Positions 1 to 5,287 of a stretch of DNA of 6,853 nt are shown piece after piece. This stretch comes from an uncultured Dysosmobacter sp. (lineage in GTDB: Bacteria; Bacillota; Clostridia; Oscillospirales; Oscillospiraceae). Both the position numbers and the translations under genes were made by a program. The notes beneath the pieces were generated by a model. It saw only the letters and a list, made by a program, of their open reading frames with translations, had not been told where the DNA came from and did no database searches. Within the stretch, counting starts at the first letter, position 1. Each line of letters opens with the position of its first letter. Where the stretch lies: assembly GCA_934597465.1 (NCBI GenBank), contig CAKTSC010000073.1, forward strand, positions 1 through 6,853, read 5' to 3'.

Positions 1-204
1 CTGCCCTACGCCCTCTACACCCTCTCCCAGCTCTATCTGGACGGGGGCATGGTGGCGATCCTGGCCAGCGGAGGGGAGCCCGCGGCGGCCTGCGTCTTCG
101 GGGCGCTGCTCTTCGGGGAGTACCCCTCCCTCTGGAATCTGCTGGGCCTCGCCGTCACCGTGACGGCGCTGGCCATCCTCTGCCGCCCGGAGAGAAAGCG
201 GTGA
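1..204 (+). CDS. EamA/DMT-family transporter, C-terminal fragment (5' end outside window)
   Basis: The open frame runs from base 1 to a TGA at 202-204 and gives the last 67 residues of a protein whose start lies outside the window. Two hydrophobic segments are visible, roughly residues 17-40 and 45-62. Between them is the pattern that ends many drug/metabolite transporter (EamA) proteins: a small-residue helix containing a Gly-Glu-Pro step (GGEPAAA), a helix ending in LLFGE, then a final helix (LLGLAVTVTALAIL) and a short basic tail (RPERKR). The family are inner-membrane proteins of about ten helices that export or import small metabolites. The substrate cannot be told from this fragment. 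The gene ends just before a strong hairpin terminator at 234-269. The family call rests on the pattern of the last two helices only, so another small multi-helix transporter cannot be fully excluded. Confidence 0.72.
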   Translation: MPYALYTLSQLYLDGGMVAILASGGEPAAACVFGALLFGEYPSLWNLLGLAVTVTALAILCRPERKR

Positions 205-224
205 CAGACGTCCCCATCAAGCGT

Positions 225-269
225 GAAAAAGCCAAACGGCGTGACCGGAGAGGTCACGCCGTTTTCTTT
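225..269. terminator. Bidirectional intrinsic terminator between convergent genes
   Basis: A perfect 13-bp stem pairs 234-246 (AAACGGCGTGACC) with 252-264 around a 5-base loop (GGAGA). On the + strand the stem runs into a T-rich stretch (261-269, TTTTCTTT), suited to ending the transporter transcript that stops at 204. On the - strand the mirror stem is followed, after GG and C, by five T residues (complement of 225-229), so it can also end the transcript of the two-gene unit that stops at 328. The position between two convergent genes fits a shared terminator. Confidence 0.9.
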
Positions 270-327
270 CAGGGATCGCCGCCGGGCGGGGACTTTCCGC
301 CGGGGCCGCGCACGGGGGGCGAGGGGG

Positions 328-777
328 TCATTCGAGGAGCAGGTCGAAGACGAGGTCGGTAAAGTCATCGTTGACGTGCCCGTCGTTGCAGCGGTAGCGG
401 AAGCGGTTTGATGCCAGGGCCTCCCTCCGCATGGCGGCACCCCGCACCCATGCCTCCAGGGCGCATCCGGGCCCAGCCCAGGCGTTCCACACCAGCAGCT
501 CCCGGCTCTGGGAGCGGCAGTCGAAGGGATGGGGCTCCCGCAGATCCCCGGCCCAGAGCACCATGCTGGGGCCCGCGGCACCGGTGAGCTGAGAGACGAG
601 ACACCCCTTCGTCTTCAGCCGGACGGCCTGCGGCCACTCGGATTCCGCAGAGCGGAGGATTACCGAGAGGCGGCATTGCTCCGGAACGGGGATCCTGTCC
701 ATCAGCAGGAGGGTCTCTCCCTGATAGCGGATGGGGGCTCCATGGCTTGCCCGGAAGAGGGACTCGAATTCGGTCAT
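328..777 (-). CDS. Conserved hypothetical protein, 149 aa, second gene of a two-gene unit
   Basis: I do not recognise a named family. The protein is soluble in appearance, with no signal peptide or membrane segment. Its C-terminal third looks the most constrained: an LLVWNAW stretch (about residues 94-100), a tryptophan-containing segment (EAWVRGAAM, 108-116) and RFRYRCNDGHVNDDFTDLVF (125-144), rich in Asp with a single Cys at 130. I have a general impression that similar CNDG...DDF endings occur in small uncharacterised clostridial proteins, but this is memory and not a search. The ATG at 775-777 lies 8 bases after the TGA of the upstream 113-residue gene, and no strong Shine-Dalgarno sequence stands before it, so translation is probably coupled to that gene. 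The overlapping frames on both strands are less protein-like. Downstream is the shared terminator at 225-269. Function unknown. Confidence 0.75.
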   Translation of the reverse strand: MTEFESLFRASHGAPIRYQGETLLLMDRIPVPEQCRLSVILRSAESEWPQAVRLKTKGCLVSQLTGAAGPSMVLWAGDLREPHPFDCRSQSRELLVWNAWAGPGCALEAWVRGAAMRREALASNRFRYRCNDGHVNDDFTDLVFDLLLE

Positions 778-785
778 GGCCGATC

Positions 786-1127
786 TCAGGAGGGTTGGGC
801 GTCCGGATCCCCGGGTTCCCGGACATCCCCCTTTGCCTGCTGGAGCTCCCGCCGGAGCTGGCGATTCTCGGCCTGGATCTCGTCCAGCTGCTCCCGCAGG
901 GGGCCCAGTTGGCGCTTCAGCTCCCGGGCGACGATGCCCCGGTAGAAGCGGTACTGGGCAGCGGTGCTGACGGCGGAGACCACCGCCGCCGTGCCTACGG
1001 CCGCCACGGCGGCCTTTTTCCAGTCCAGCCTGCGCAGGAGCTCCCGGGTCTGCTGCTCCGGCTTTCCGGGCAGGGGGATGGGAGCCTTGGCCAGGACGCT
1101 GCGGATGCTCTCCCGATGATCATTCAT
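786..1127 (-). CDS. Small single-pass membrane protein with coiled coil, 113 aa, function unknown
   Basis: A cytoplasmic-looking basic N-terminal part (residues 1-37) is followed by one small-residue-rich hydrophobic segment (about 38-57, Ala/Val/Gly rich). A strongly heptad-like, charged helix follows (about 66-99, with Leu/Ile spaced at 3-4 residues and many Glu, Gln and Arg), then a Pro/Asp-rich tail. The layout suggests a membrane-anchored coiled coil that may self-associate or bind a partner. The start is well supported: GGGAGGA at 1135-1141 lies 7 bases before the ATG at 1125-1127, and a promoter lies 33-61 bases upstream of it. The gene is followed after 8 bases by the 149-residue gene, so the two are probably made together. 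I do not recognise a family. The general shape resembles many small phage-shock-like or DUF membrane proteins, but nothing specific supports such a role. Confidence 0.72.
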   Translation of the reverse strand: MNDHRESIRSVLAKAPIPLPGKPEQQTRELLRRLDWKKAAVAAVGTAAVVSAVSTAAQYRFYRGIVARELKRQLGPLREQLDEIQAENRQLRRELQQAKGDVREPGDPDAQPS

Positions 1128-1159
1128 AGCGCGTTCCTCCCGATAGATTTCTTGCCTTT

Positions 1160-1188
1160 ATTGTAGCGCCCTTTGCCGGGACTTGCAA
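1160..1188 (-). promoter_or_regulatory. Sigma-A-type promoter of the 113/149-residue gene pair
   Basis: Read on the - strand, TTGCAA (1183-1188) is separated by exactly 17 bases from TACAAT (1160-1165). The -10 box matches the consensus at 5 of 6 positions and the -35 box at 4 of 6. Transcription would begin near 1153, giving a leader of about 25 bases that carries the GGGAGGA ribosome binding site at 1135-1141. The promoter lies just beyond the terminator of the preceding gene on the same strand (1213-1244), which makes the pair an independent transcription unit. Confidence 0.75.
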
Positions 1189-1212
1189 GGGACAGCTGGG
1201 GAAAAGTGTATG

Positions 1213-1244
1213 AAAAAGCGGAAAGCCGGGGGCTTTCCGCTTTT
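1213..1244 (-). terminator. Intrinsic terminator of the membrane-anchored XRE regulator gene
   Basis: A perfect 14-bp stem pairs 1214-1227 with 1231-1244 around a GGG loop, starting 3 bases after the regulator's stop codon (complement of 1248-1250). On the - strand the descending arm ends in a run of five T residues (complement of 1213-1217), followed by more T-rich sequence. The + strand copy also ends in TTTT, but no + strand gene lies upstream of it, so the - strand use is the sensible one. Confidence 0.9.
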
Positions 1245-1247
1245 CCC

Positions 1248-2795
1248 TCAGGCCGGGAGGTCTTCCGGGGTCTTGGGGTAGCCGGCGTAGTCGCCGTTGT
1301 TGGGATTTGCCAGGTAGTAGCGCAGGAGCCTGGCCCAGGCGTTCTCCTCCTCCGTCAGGGCGCTGGTGCCGATGGCGGCGTCCAGCTTCTCCACGGCGGC
1401 GCTGGCCCGGGCGGGGGTGTAGTCGATGCCGTAGGCGGCCGCCATCAGGACGTGGGCGCGCAGCTGGGATTCGTCCGCGCCGGAGTCATAGGCCAGCTGC
1501 CGGGCGAAGGCCACCGGGTCATAGGCCAGGGCGGCGGCCAGGACGGAGCAGTAGTTCTCAGAGTAGGCGCCGTCCAGACCGGCGGCCATGGAGCCCCGCT
1601 GGATGTAGTAGATTTCGCCGTCGGAAAGGCTCTCCTGATCCCGGAGCCAGTCGGCGAAAGCCTCCGCCGCAACGGGGTCGGTGGAGCCGCCCAGCTGGGT
1701 GAACTCCTGCCAGTTCATCTCCGGCAGATTGGTGAAGACATCCCGGCGGCAGCCGTAGCACTCCTCGGCGGAGAGGTTTTGGTTGGTGACCAGCTGGTTC
1801 CAGGCGCTATAGACGATCTGGGTCTCGTCCATGTCCTTCCGCTCCGGATCCCGGCGGTGGGTGAAGTCCGGGTCGCCGTTTGCGAGGATGGGGAAGGTAT
1901 TGAGGTTATCCACGGCGTAGGCGTCCAGGCCCAAGTCCATCACGTTCTCCATCCGGATGCCCACCACCAGGCCGTCCCGCAGGAAGAGGCAGAGGGTGTA
2001 GGTGGGGGCCGCCTCCGTCTGGTAGGCATAGTAGTAGTCGTGGGGAACCAGGATGTCGCCGCTCTCCTCCTTCAGGCAGTAGACGAGATCCGTGCCGTAG
2101 GCGGTCACCACCTCCGCCTTGGTGCTGCCGATGCGGATGCCGCGGGGCGTGCTGATCTCCTTGCTGCCGCTGCACTCCAAGAGGGTGATGCCGCGGTACA
2201 GGCTGCCGCTGTCCTCATACTCCAAGTAGGAGAGCCGGAGGTGATCCTCGCTCAGATCCCCCAGGGTATGGACGGTTTCTCCATTGTCCCCGGTGAGCAC
2301 CGTTTCCGTCCCGTGGAGGGAGAGATCCACGCCGAAGGGGTAATCCCCCTGCTGCTCCCCCAGCTCCAGAAACCGGGGCGGATCCATCCAGTCAAAGATC
2401 AGGGCAAAGTCGCTTTGGGGGCTTTCCGGCTCCTCCTGGGCGGAGGAACTGGGCAGGTGTTCCACATTCTTCCTGGCGTTCCACCAGAGAGCCCCGAGAA
2501 CAAGGACGCAGGCGAGCAGGGCGAAGCAGAGCCCCTTCCAGGGGAAGCCCTTTCCCGTGGGGGAGGGTTCCGGGGCCGGGGGCTCCGGAGCGGTTTCCTC
2601 CGGTGTGGCGGTGAGCTCCGCCACGGAGATGCCGAACTCCCGGCTGAGGGCCAGGAGGTTTTCCATATCCGGGGAGGCGATGTCCGTCTCCCACTTGCTG
2701 ACGGCCTGGCGGCTGACACCAAGCCGGTCGCCCAGCTCCTCCTGCGAGACGCCGAGCTTCTTCCGGTATTCACTGATCCGCTGGCCCAAGGTCAT
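1248..2795 (-). CDS. Membrane-anchored XRE-family helix-turn-helix protein with large C-terminal extracytoplasmic region
   Basis: The 515-residue protein starts with a classical XRE/Cro-C1 DNA-binding domain (about residues 3-62). SQEELGDRLGVSRQAVSKWE forms the helix-turn-helix (17-36), followed by the usual SPDMENLLALSREFGISVAEL. A Pro/Glu-rich linker (64-82) leads to one transmembrane helix (about 86-105, GLCFALLACVLVLGALWW). About 410 residues follow, which should lie outside the membrane if the DNA-binding end is inside. In that part, a stretch near 217-233 (PRGIRIGSTKAEVVTAYG) resembles the Gly-x-Thr-x-x-Glu-Val-x-x-x-Tyr-Gly pattern of small ligand-binding or assembly domains. Residues 415-495 look helical and Ala-rich. 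The start is firm: a perfect AAGGAGGA (2803-2810) lies 7 bases before the ATG. Known XRE-TM proteins are transcription regulators that sense envelope or peptide signals. The signal and targets here are unknown. It is divergent from pyrH and ends in its own terminator. Confidence 0.85.
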   Translation of the reverse strand: MTLGQRISEYRKKLGVSQEELGDRLGVSRQAVSKWETDIASPDMENLLALSREFGISVAELTATPEETAPEPPAPEPSPTGKGFPWKGLCFALLACVLVLGALWWNARKNVEHLPSSSAQEEPESPQSDFALIFDWMDPPRFLELGEQQGDYPFGVDLSLHGTETVLTGDNGETVHTLGDLSEDHLRLSYLEYEDSGSLYRGITLLECSGSKEISTPRGIRIGSTKAEVVTAYGTDLVYCLKEESGDILVPHDYYYAYQTEAAPTYTLCLFLRDGLVVGIRMENVMDLGLDAYAVDNLNTFPILANGDPDFTHRRDPERKDMDETQIVYSAWNQLVTNQNLSAEECYGCRRDVFTNLPEMNWQEFTQLGGSTDPVAAEAFADWLRDQESLSDGEIYYIQRGSMAAGLDGAYSENYCSVLAAALAYDPVAFARQLAYDSGADESQLRAHVLMAAAYGIDYTPARASAAVEKLDAAIGTSALTEEENAWARLLRYYLANPNNGDYAGYPKTPEDLPA

Positions 2796-2813
2796 GGCGG
2801 AGTCCTCCTTTTA

Positions 2814-2834
2814 ATTGAGAATTGAAAATTGAGA
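2814..2834. repeat. Three tandem 7-bp units, AT-rich, directly upstream of the regulator's ribosome binding site
   Basis: The sequence reads ATTGAGA (2814-2820), ATTGAAA (2821-2827), ATTGAGA (2828-2834), so AATT recurs every 7 bases. It is an AT-rich island in a very GC-rich intergenic region and sits 4 bases from the Shine-Dalgarno sequence of the XRE gene (2803-2810), inside its leader. It could be an operator for the XRE protein itself, a translation enhancer, or the edge of a dispersed repeat. The sequence alone does not decide between these. Confidence 0.6.
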
Positions 2835-2906
2835 ATGGGAACGCCTTTCCCAAGCTGCCGCAAACGGTGGGGGCCGGGGGCGGTCATTGGGGAAGGTGTT
2901 GGGGAG

Positions 2907-2945
2907 AGCCCTTCCTCCGGCCGCCGCGGACGGCGGGGGAGGGCT
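2907..2945. other. GC-rich hairpin in the putative leader of the XRE gene
   Basis: Outer arms AGCCCT (2907-2912) and AGGGCT (2940-2945) and inner arms CCGCCG (2921-2926) and CGGCGG (2931-2936) pair around a CGGA loop, with partial C/G pairing in between. No T-run follows on either strand, so it is not a simple terminator. If the extended -10 at 2959-2967 is used, the structure lies at the very 5' end of the regulator's mRNA, where it could affect stability or translation. Confidence 0.45.
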
Positions 2946-2958
2946 TCCGTCGAGGCTT

Positions 2959-2967
2959 ATCATAGCA
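2959..2967 (-). promoter_or_regulatory. Possible extended -10 promoter for the XRE gene
   Basis: On the - strand the sequence TGC-TATGAT (2967 down to 2959) matches an extended -10 (TG-n-TATAAT with one mismatch). A TTGACA lies further upstream on the same strand but about 32 bases from the -10, too far to be its partner. No good -35 box sits at 16-18 bases, which is tolerated by extended -10 promoters. Use of this site would give a leader of roughly 155 bases. Confidence 0.4.
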
Positions 2968-3030
2968 TCCCGACGGCGGAAAAGCTACCACCCGCGTGTC
3001 AAATATCGGTTGCGGCGGGAAAAAGGGACG

Positions 3031-3100
3031 AAAAAAGCCGCCTTTCCCGGGAAATGCCGCCGCCGGGGCCGGGGGGCCGGGGAAGGCGGCGGGGTTTTTT
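3031..3100. terminator. Bidirectional terminator-like structure upstream of the pyrH promoter
   Basis: Two alternative GC-rich stems are visible. CCGCCGCC (3057-3064) pairs with GGCGGCGG (3085-3092) and is followed after GG by six T residues (3095-3100), a good + strand terminator. GCCGCCTT (3037-3044) pairs with AAGGCGGC (3083-3090) and on the - strand runs directly into six T residues (complement of 3031-3036). The interior also holds a smaller GGCC/GGCC stem (3067-3070 with 3075-3078) and a 12-bp palindrome, TTTCCCGGGAAA (3043-3054). No recognisable gene on either strand ends here. It may be the leftover terminator of a gene that once preceded pyrH, or an insulator between the divergent units. 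Confidence 0.7.
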
Positions 3101-3131
3101 GAATTTTCGGTGAAAAAGAGCAGATACCCCC

Positions 3132-3160
3132 TTTGCAAAAGCGGAGAAATACGGTAAAAT
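3132..3160 (+). promoter_or_regulatory. Sigma-A-type promoter of the pyrH operon
   Basis: TTGCAA (3133-3138) is followed after 16 bases by TAAAAT (3155-3160). Reading the -35 as TTTGCA (3132-3137) gives a 17-base spacer. The -35 sequence is the same as in the promoter at 1160-1188. Transcription would begin near 3167, leaving about 40 bases of leader before the pyrH ATG. The terminator-like structure just upstream (ending at 3100) would shield this promoter from read-through. Confidence 0.7.
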
Positions 3161-3207
3161 ACATCTGTATGAAAAAATCAAACTTTTCTGACGGGAGGAT
3201 GGTTCCA

Positions 3208-3924
3208 ATGGATCAACCGGTATACAAGCGGGTGCTGCTGAAGATCAGCGGCGAGGCCCTGTCCGGCGACAAGGGTACGGGTCTGGATTTCGAGGTCATC
3301 GGCCAGGTCTGCGACGTCATCAAAGAGTGCGTGGACATGGGCGTTCAGGTGGGCATCGTCATCGGCGGCGGCAACTTCTGGCGGGGCGCCAGAAACGCCG
3401 GCGGCAAGATGGAGCGCACCCGGGCCGACCACATGGGCATGCTGGCCACGGTGATGAACTGCCTGGCGGTGGCGGATGTCTGCGAGCAGAAGGGCATCCC
3501 CGTCCGGGTGCAGACGGCGGTGGAGATGAGCTCCATCGCGGAGCCGTACATCCGCTCCCGGGCCATCCGGCACATGGAAAAGGGCCGGGTCGTCATCTTC
3601 GGCGCGGGCACCGGCTGCCCCTTCTTCTCCACCGACACGGCGGCGGTGCTGCGGGCGGCGGAGATCAACGCCGACGTGATCCTCCTTGCCAAGAACGTGG
3701 ACGGCGTCTACTCCGCCGACCCTGTGAAGGATCCCACCGCCGTGAAGTACGACAGCATCAGCTACGACGACATCCTGGCAAACCACCTCTCGGTGATGGA
3801 CTTCACCGCCACCTCTCTCTCCATGGATAACCACATCCCTGTGCTGCTCTTTGCCCTGAAAGACCCCCGCAACATCCTCCGCGTGCTGCGCGGCGAAAAA
3901 ATCGGAACGATCGTAAAGGAGTAA
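3208..3924 (+). CDS. pyrH: UMP kinase (uridylate kinase)
   Basis: The enzyme phosphorylates UMP to UDP with ATP in the cytoplasm, in pyrimidine nucleotide synthesis. The 238-residue product has the usual length and the amino-acid-kinase fold signatures: KISGEAL (12-18), the glycine loop GGGNFWRG (53-60), the conserved [14 protein letters not shown] region (74-87), [13 protein letters not shown] (141-153), [14 protein letters not shown] (159-172) and [15 protein letters not shown] (194-208). The UMP-binding stretch reads [12 protein letters not shown] where most members have GTGNP, so residue 137 is Cys in place of the usual Asn. The start at 3208 is chosen because GGGAGGA (3193-3199) lies 8 bases upstream and [18 protein letters not shown] matches the family's N terminus. 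In-frame starts further upstream (ATG at 3169, TTG at 3133) would overlap or abut the promoter and lack ribosome binding sites. It is the first gene of the operon here; frr follows after 6 bases. Confidence 0.97.
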   Translation: MDQPVYKRVLLKISGEALSGDKGTGLDFEVIGQVCDVIKECVDMGVQVGIVIGGGNFWRGARNAGGKMERTRADHMGMLATVMNCLAVADVCEQKGIPVRVQTAVEMSSIAEPYIRSRAIRHMEKGRVVIFGAGTGCPFFSTDTAAVLRAAEINADVILLAKNVDGVYSADPVKDPTAVKYDSISYDDILANHLSVMDFTATSLSMDNHIPVLLFALKDPRNILRVLRGEKIGTIVKE

Positions 3925-3930
3925 ACTGTT

Positions 3931-4488
3931 ATGCTGAAGGACGAATACAAGGTTTATGAGGAAAAGATGCGCAAGAGCATCGACTCCGTTTCTGCGGACT
4001 TCGCGTCCGTCCGGGCCGGCCGGGCCAACGCCTCCGTGCTGGATCGCATCATGGTGGACTACTACGGCAGCCCCACCCCCATCCAGCAGATCGCGTCCAT
4101 CACCTCTCCCGACCCCCGGTCTCTCGTGATCCAGCCCTGGGATACCAGCGCCGTGAAGCTCATCAAGAAGGCCATCGAGACCTCTGACCTCGGCATCAAT
4201 CCCCAGGACGACGGCCGTTCCCTGCGCCTGGCCTTCCCCCAGCTGACGGAGGAGCGCCGCAAGGAGCTGGTGAAGCAGATCCACAAGTACGGCGAGAACG
4301 GCAAGGTGGCCATCCGCAACATCCGCCGGGACGCCATGGACTACTTCAAGAAGATGGAGAAGAAGTCCGAGATCACCGAGGACGAGCTGAAGGCCGCGGA
4401 GAAGGACCTTCAGAAGATGACCGACGACAGCTGCAAGAAGATCGACGAGCTCCTTGCCAAGAAGGAAAAGGAACTGATGGCAGTCTGA
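3931..4488 (+). CDS. frr: Ribosome recycling factor
   Basis: The protein splits the post-termination ribosome together with EF-G so that subunits can be reused. At 185 residues it has the standard length. Family marks appear in order: FASVRAGRANASVLD (24-38), VDYYGSPTPIQQIA (42-55) in the domain II hinge region, PWD (69-71), SDLGINPQDDGRSLRL (85-100), FPQLTEERRKELVK (102-115), and VAIRNIRRDAMD (126-137) in the long helix of domain I. The end is the usual Lys/Glu-rich three-helix bundle. AAAGGAG (3915-3921) lies at the end of pyrH, 9 bases before the ATG, so the two genes are expressed together. The stop codon overlaps the start of uppS (TGATG at 4486-4490). No unusual residue stands out. Confidence 0.98.
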   Translation: MLKDEYKVYEEKMRKSIDSVSADFASVRAGRANASVLDRIMVDYYGSPTPIQQIASITSPDPRSLVIQPWDTSAVKLIKKAIETSDLGINPQDDGRSLRLAFPQLTEERRKELVKQIHKYGENGKVAIRNIRRDAMDYFKKMEKKSEITEDELKAAEKDLQKMTDDSCKKIDELLAKKEKELMAV

Positions 4489-5243
4489 TGGCAGAGAACA
4501 TTCCCATGAACGAGGCGGGGCAGGTGGATATGGCCCACCTGCCCCGTCACATTGCCATTATCATGGATGGCAACGGCCGCTGGGCGACCCAGCGCGGCCT
4601 GCCCCGCACGGCGGGGCACAAGGCGGGGGCTGAGACCTTCCGCCGCATCGCGACCTACTGCAAGGATATCGGCATCCGCTACCTCACGGTCTACGCCTTC
4701 TCCACGGAGAACTGGAAGCGCTCGGAGACGGAGGTCTCCGCCATCATGGCGCTCCTGAAGAAGTACCTTCTGGAGGCGGTGGACAGCATGGAGCGGGATC
4801 ACATCCGGCTCCACTTCTTCGGGGACATGACGCCCATCGCCCCGGAGCTCCGGGCCCTGGCCCATGAGACCGATGAGATCACGGAGCATCTGCCTAAGGA
4901 CTGCTTCCAGGCCAACGTCTGCCTGAACTACGGCGGGCGGGACGAGATCCTGCGGGCGGCCCGGCGCTTCGCCGCCGACTGCGCGGAGGGGCGGCGGAAG
5001 CCGGAGGAGCTGACGGAGGGGCTGTTCTCGGACTACCTGGACTCCGCCGGTATCCCGGATCCGGAGCTCATCATCCGGCCCAGCGGGGAGGAGCGGCTCT
5101 CCAACTTCCTCCTCTGGCAGTGCGCCTATTCGGAGTTTTACGTCACGAATACCCTCTGGCCGGACTTCGACGAGGCGGAGCTGCTGCGGGCCATCGATGC
5201 CTACCAGCACCGCGACCGGCGCTTCGGCGGGGTGAAAAAGTGA
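4488..5243 (+). CDS. uppS: Undecaprenyl diphosphate synthase (cis-prenyltransferase, isoprenyl transferase)
   Basis: The enzyme adds isopentenyl diphosphate units in cis to farnesyl diphosphate to make the C55 carrier lipid used for peptidoglycan and other surface polymers; it acts at the inner face of the membrane. The 251 residues carry the family motifs: HIAIIMDGNGRWA (21-33) with the catalytic Asp at 27, GHKAGAE (43-49), YAFSTENWKR (69-78), LNYGGRDEI (146-154) and RPSGEERLSNFLLWQ (197-211), then YSEFYVTNTLWPDF (214-227). The RxSGE motif has Pro where Thr is common. The start ATG overlaps the frr stop by one base (TGATG), so translation is probably coupled. A purine-rich AAAAGGA lies at 4466-4472, rather far from this ATG. 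A start at the in-frame ATG at 4506 is possible and would remove six residues without touching any motif. Confidence 0.96.
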   Translation: MAENIPMNEAGQVDMAHLPRHIAIIMDGNGRWATQRGLPRTAGHKAGAETFRRIATYCKDIGIRYLTVYAFSTENWKRSETEVSAIMALLKKYLLEAVDSMERDHIRLHFFGDMTPIAPELRALAHETDEITEHLPKDCFQANVCLNYGGRDEILRAARRFAADCAEGRRKPEELTEGLFSDYLDSAGIPDPELIIRPSGEERLSNFLLWQCAYSEFYVTNTLWPDFDEAELLRAIDAYQHRDRRFGGVKK

Positions 5244-5251
5244 GAAAGAGA

Positions 5252-5271
5252 CGGCGTCCCCTGGGACGCCG
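5252..5271 (+). other. Intercistronic hairpin just before the cdsA ribosome binding site
   Basis: In the 44-base gap between uppS and cdsA, CGGCGTCC (5252-5259) pairs perfectly with GGACGCCG (5264-5271) around a CCTG loop. There is no T-run, so it should not terminate transcription. The GAAAGGG ribosome binding region of cdsA follows immediately (5272-5279). It may act as an mRNA processing or stability element, or tune translation of cdsA. Confidence 0.6.
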
Positions 5272-5287
5272 GAAAGGGTGAGATGCA

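Noticed and set aside
33..581. - strand open frame of 182 codons at the left end
   Set aside because: It runs across the 225-269 terminator and both the transporter end and the 149-residue gene, and its product is Ala/Pro/Ser/Arg-rich with no protein-like features.
1173..2825. Long + strand open frame (550 codons) opposite the XRE gene
   Set aside because: It is a shadow frame of a GC-rich gene: a Gly/Val/Leu/Gln/Arg-rich product with no domain, no ribosome binding site and terminator hairpins inside it. The - strand frame has a clear HTH, a membrane helix, a perfect Shine-Dalgarno sequence and its own terminator.
2811..3100. Possible small mobile element (MITE-like) in the intergenic region
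   Set aside because: I found no matching terminal inverted repeats at the two ends and no target-site duplication, only the AT-rich heptads on one side and a terminator-like structure on the other.
2829..3138. Small open frames on both strands between the XRE gene and pyrH
   Set aside because: They read through the hairpins and terminator-like structure and give Arg/Gly/Pro-rich products without ribosome binding sites.
3133..3207. N-terminal extension of pyrH from the upstream TTG or ATG
   Set aside because: The TTG at 3133 is part of the -35 box, and the ATG at 3169 is almost at the predicted transcription start without a ribosome binding site. The start at 3208 has GGGAGGA at good spacing and matches family length.
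3178..4284. Long - strand open frame (368 codons) opposite pyrH and frr
   Set aside because: The product is His/Asp/Gly-rich low-complexity sequence typical of antisense frames in GC-rich genes. pyrH and frr on the + strand are certain.
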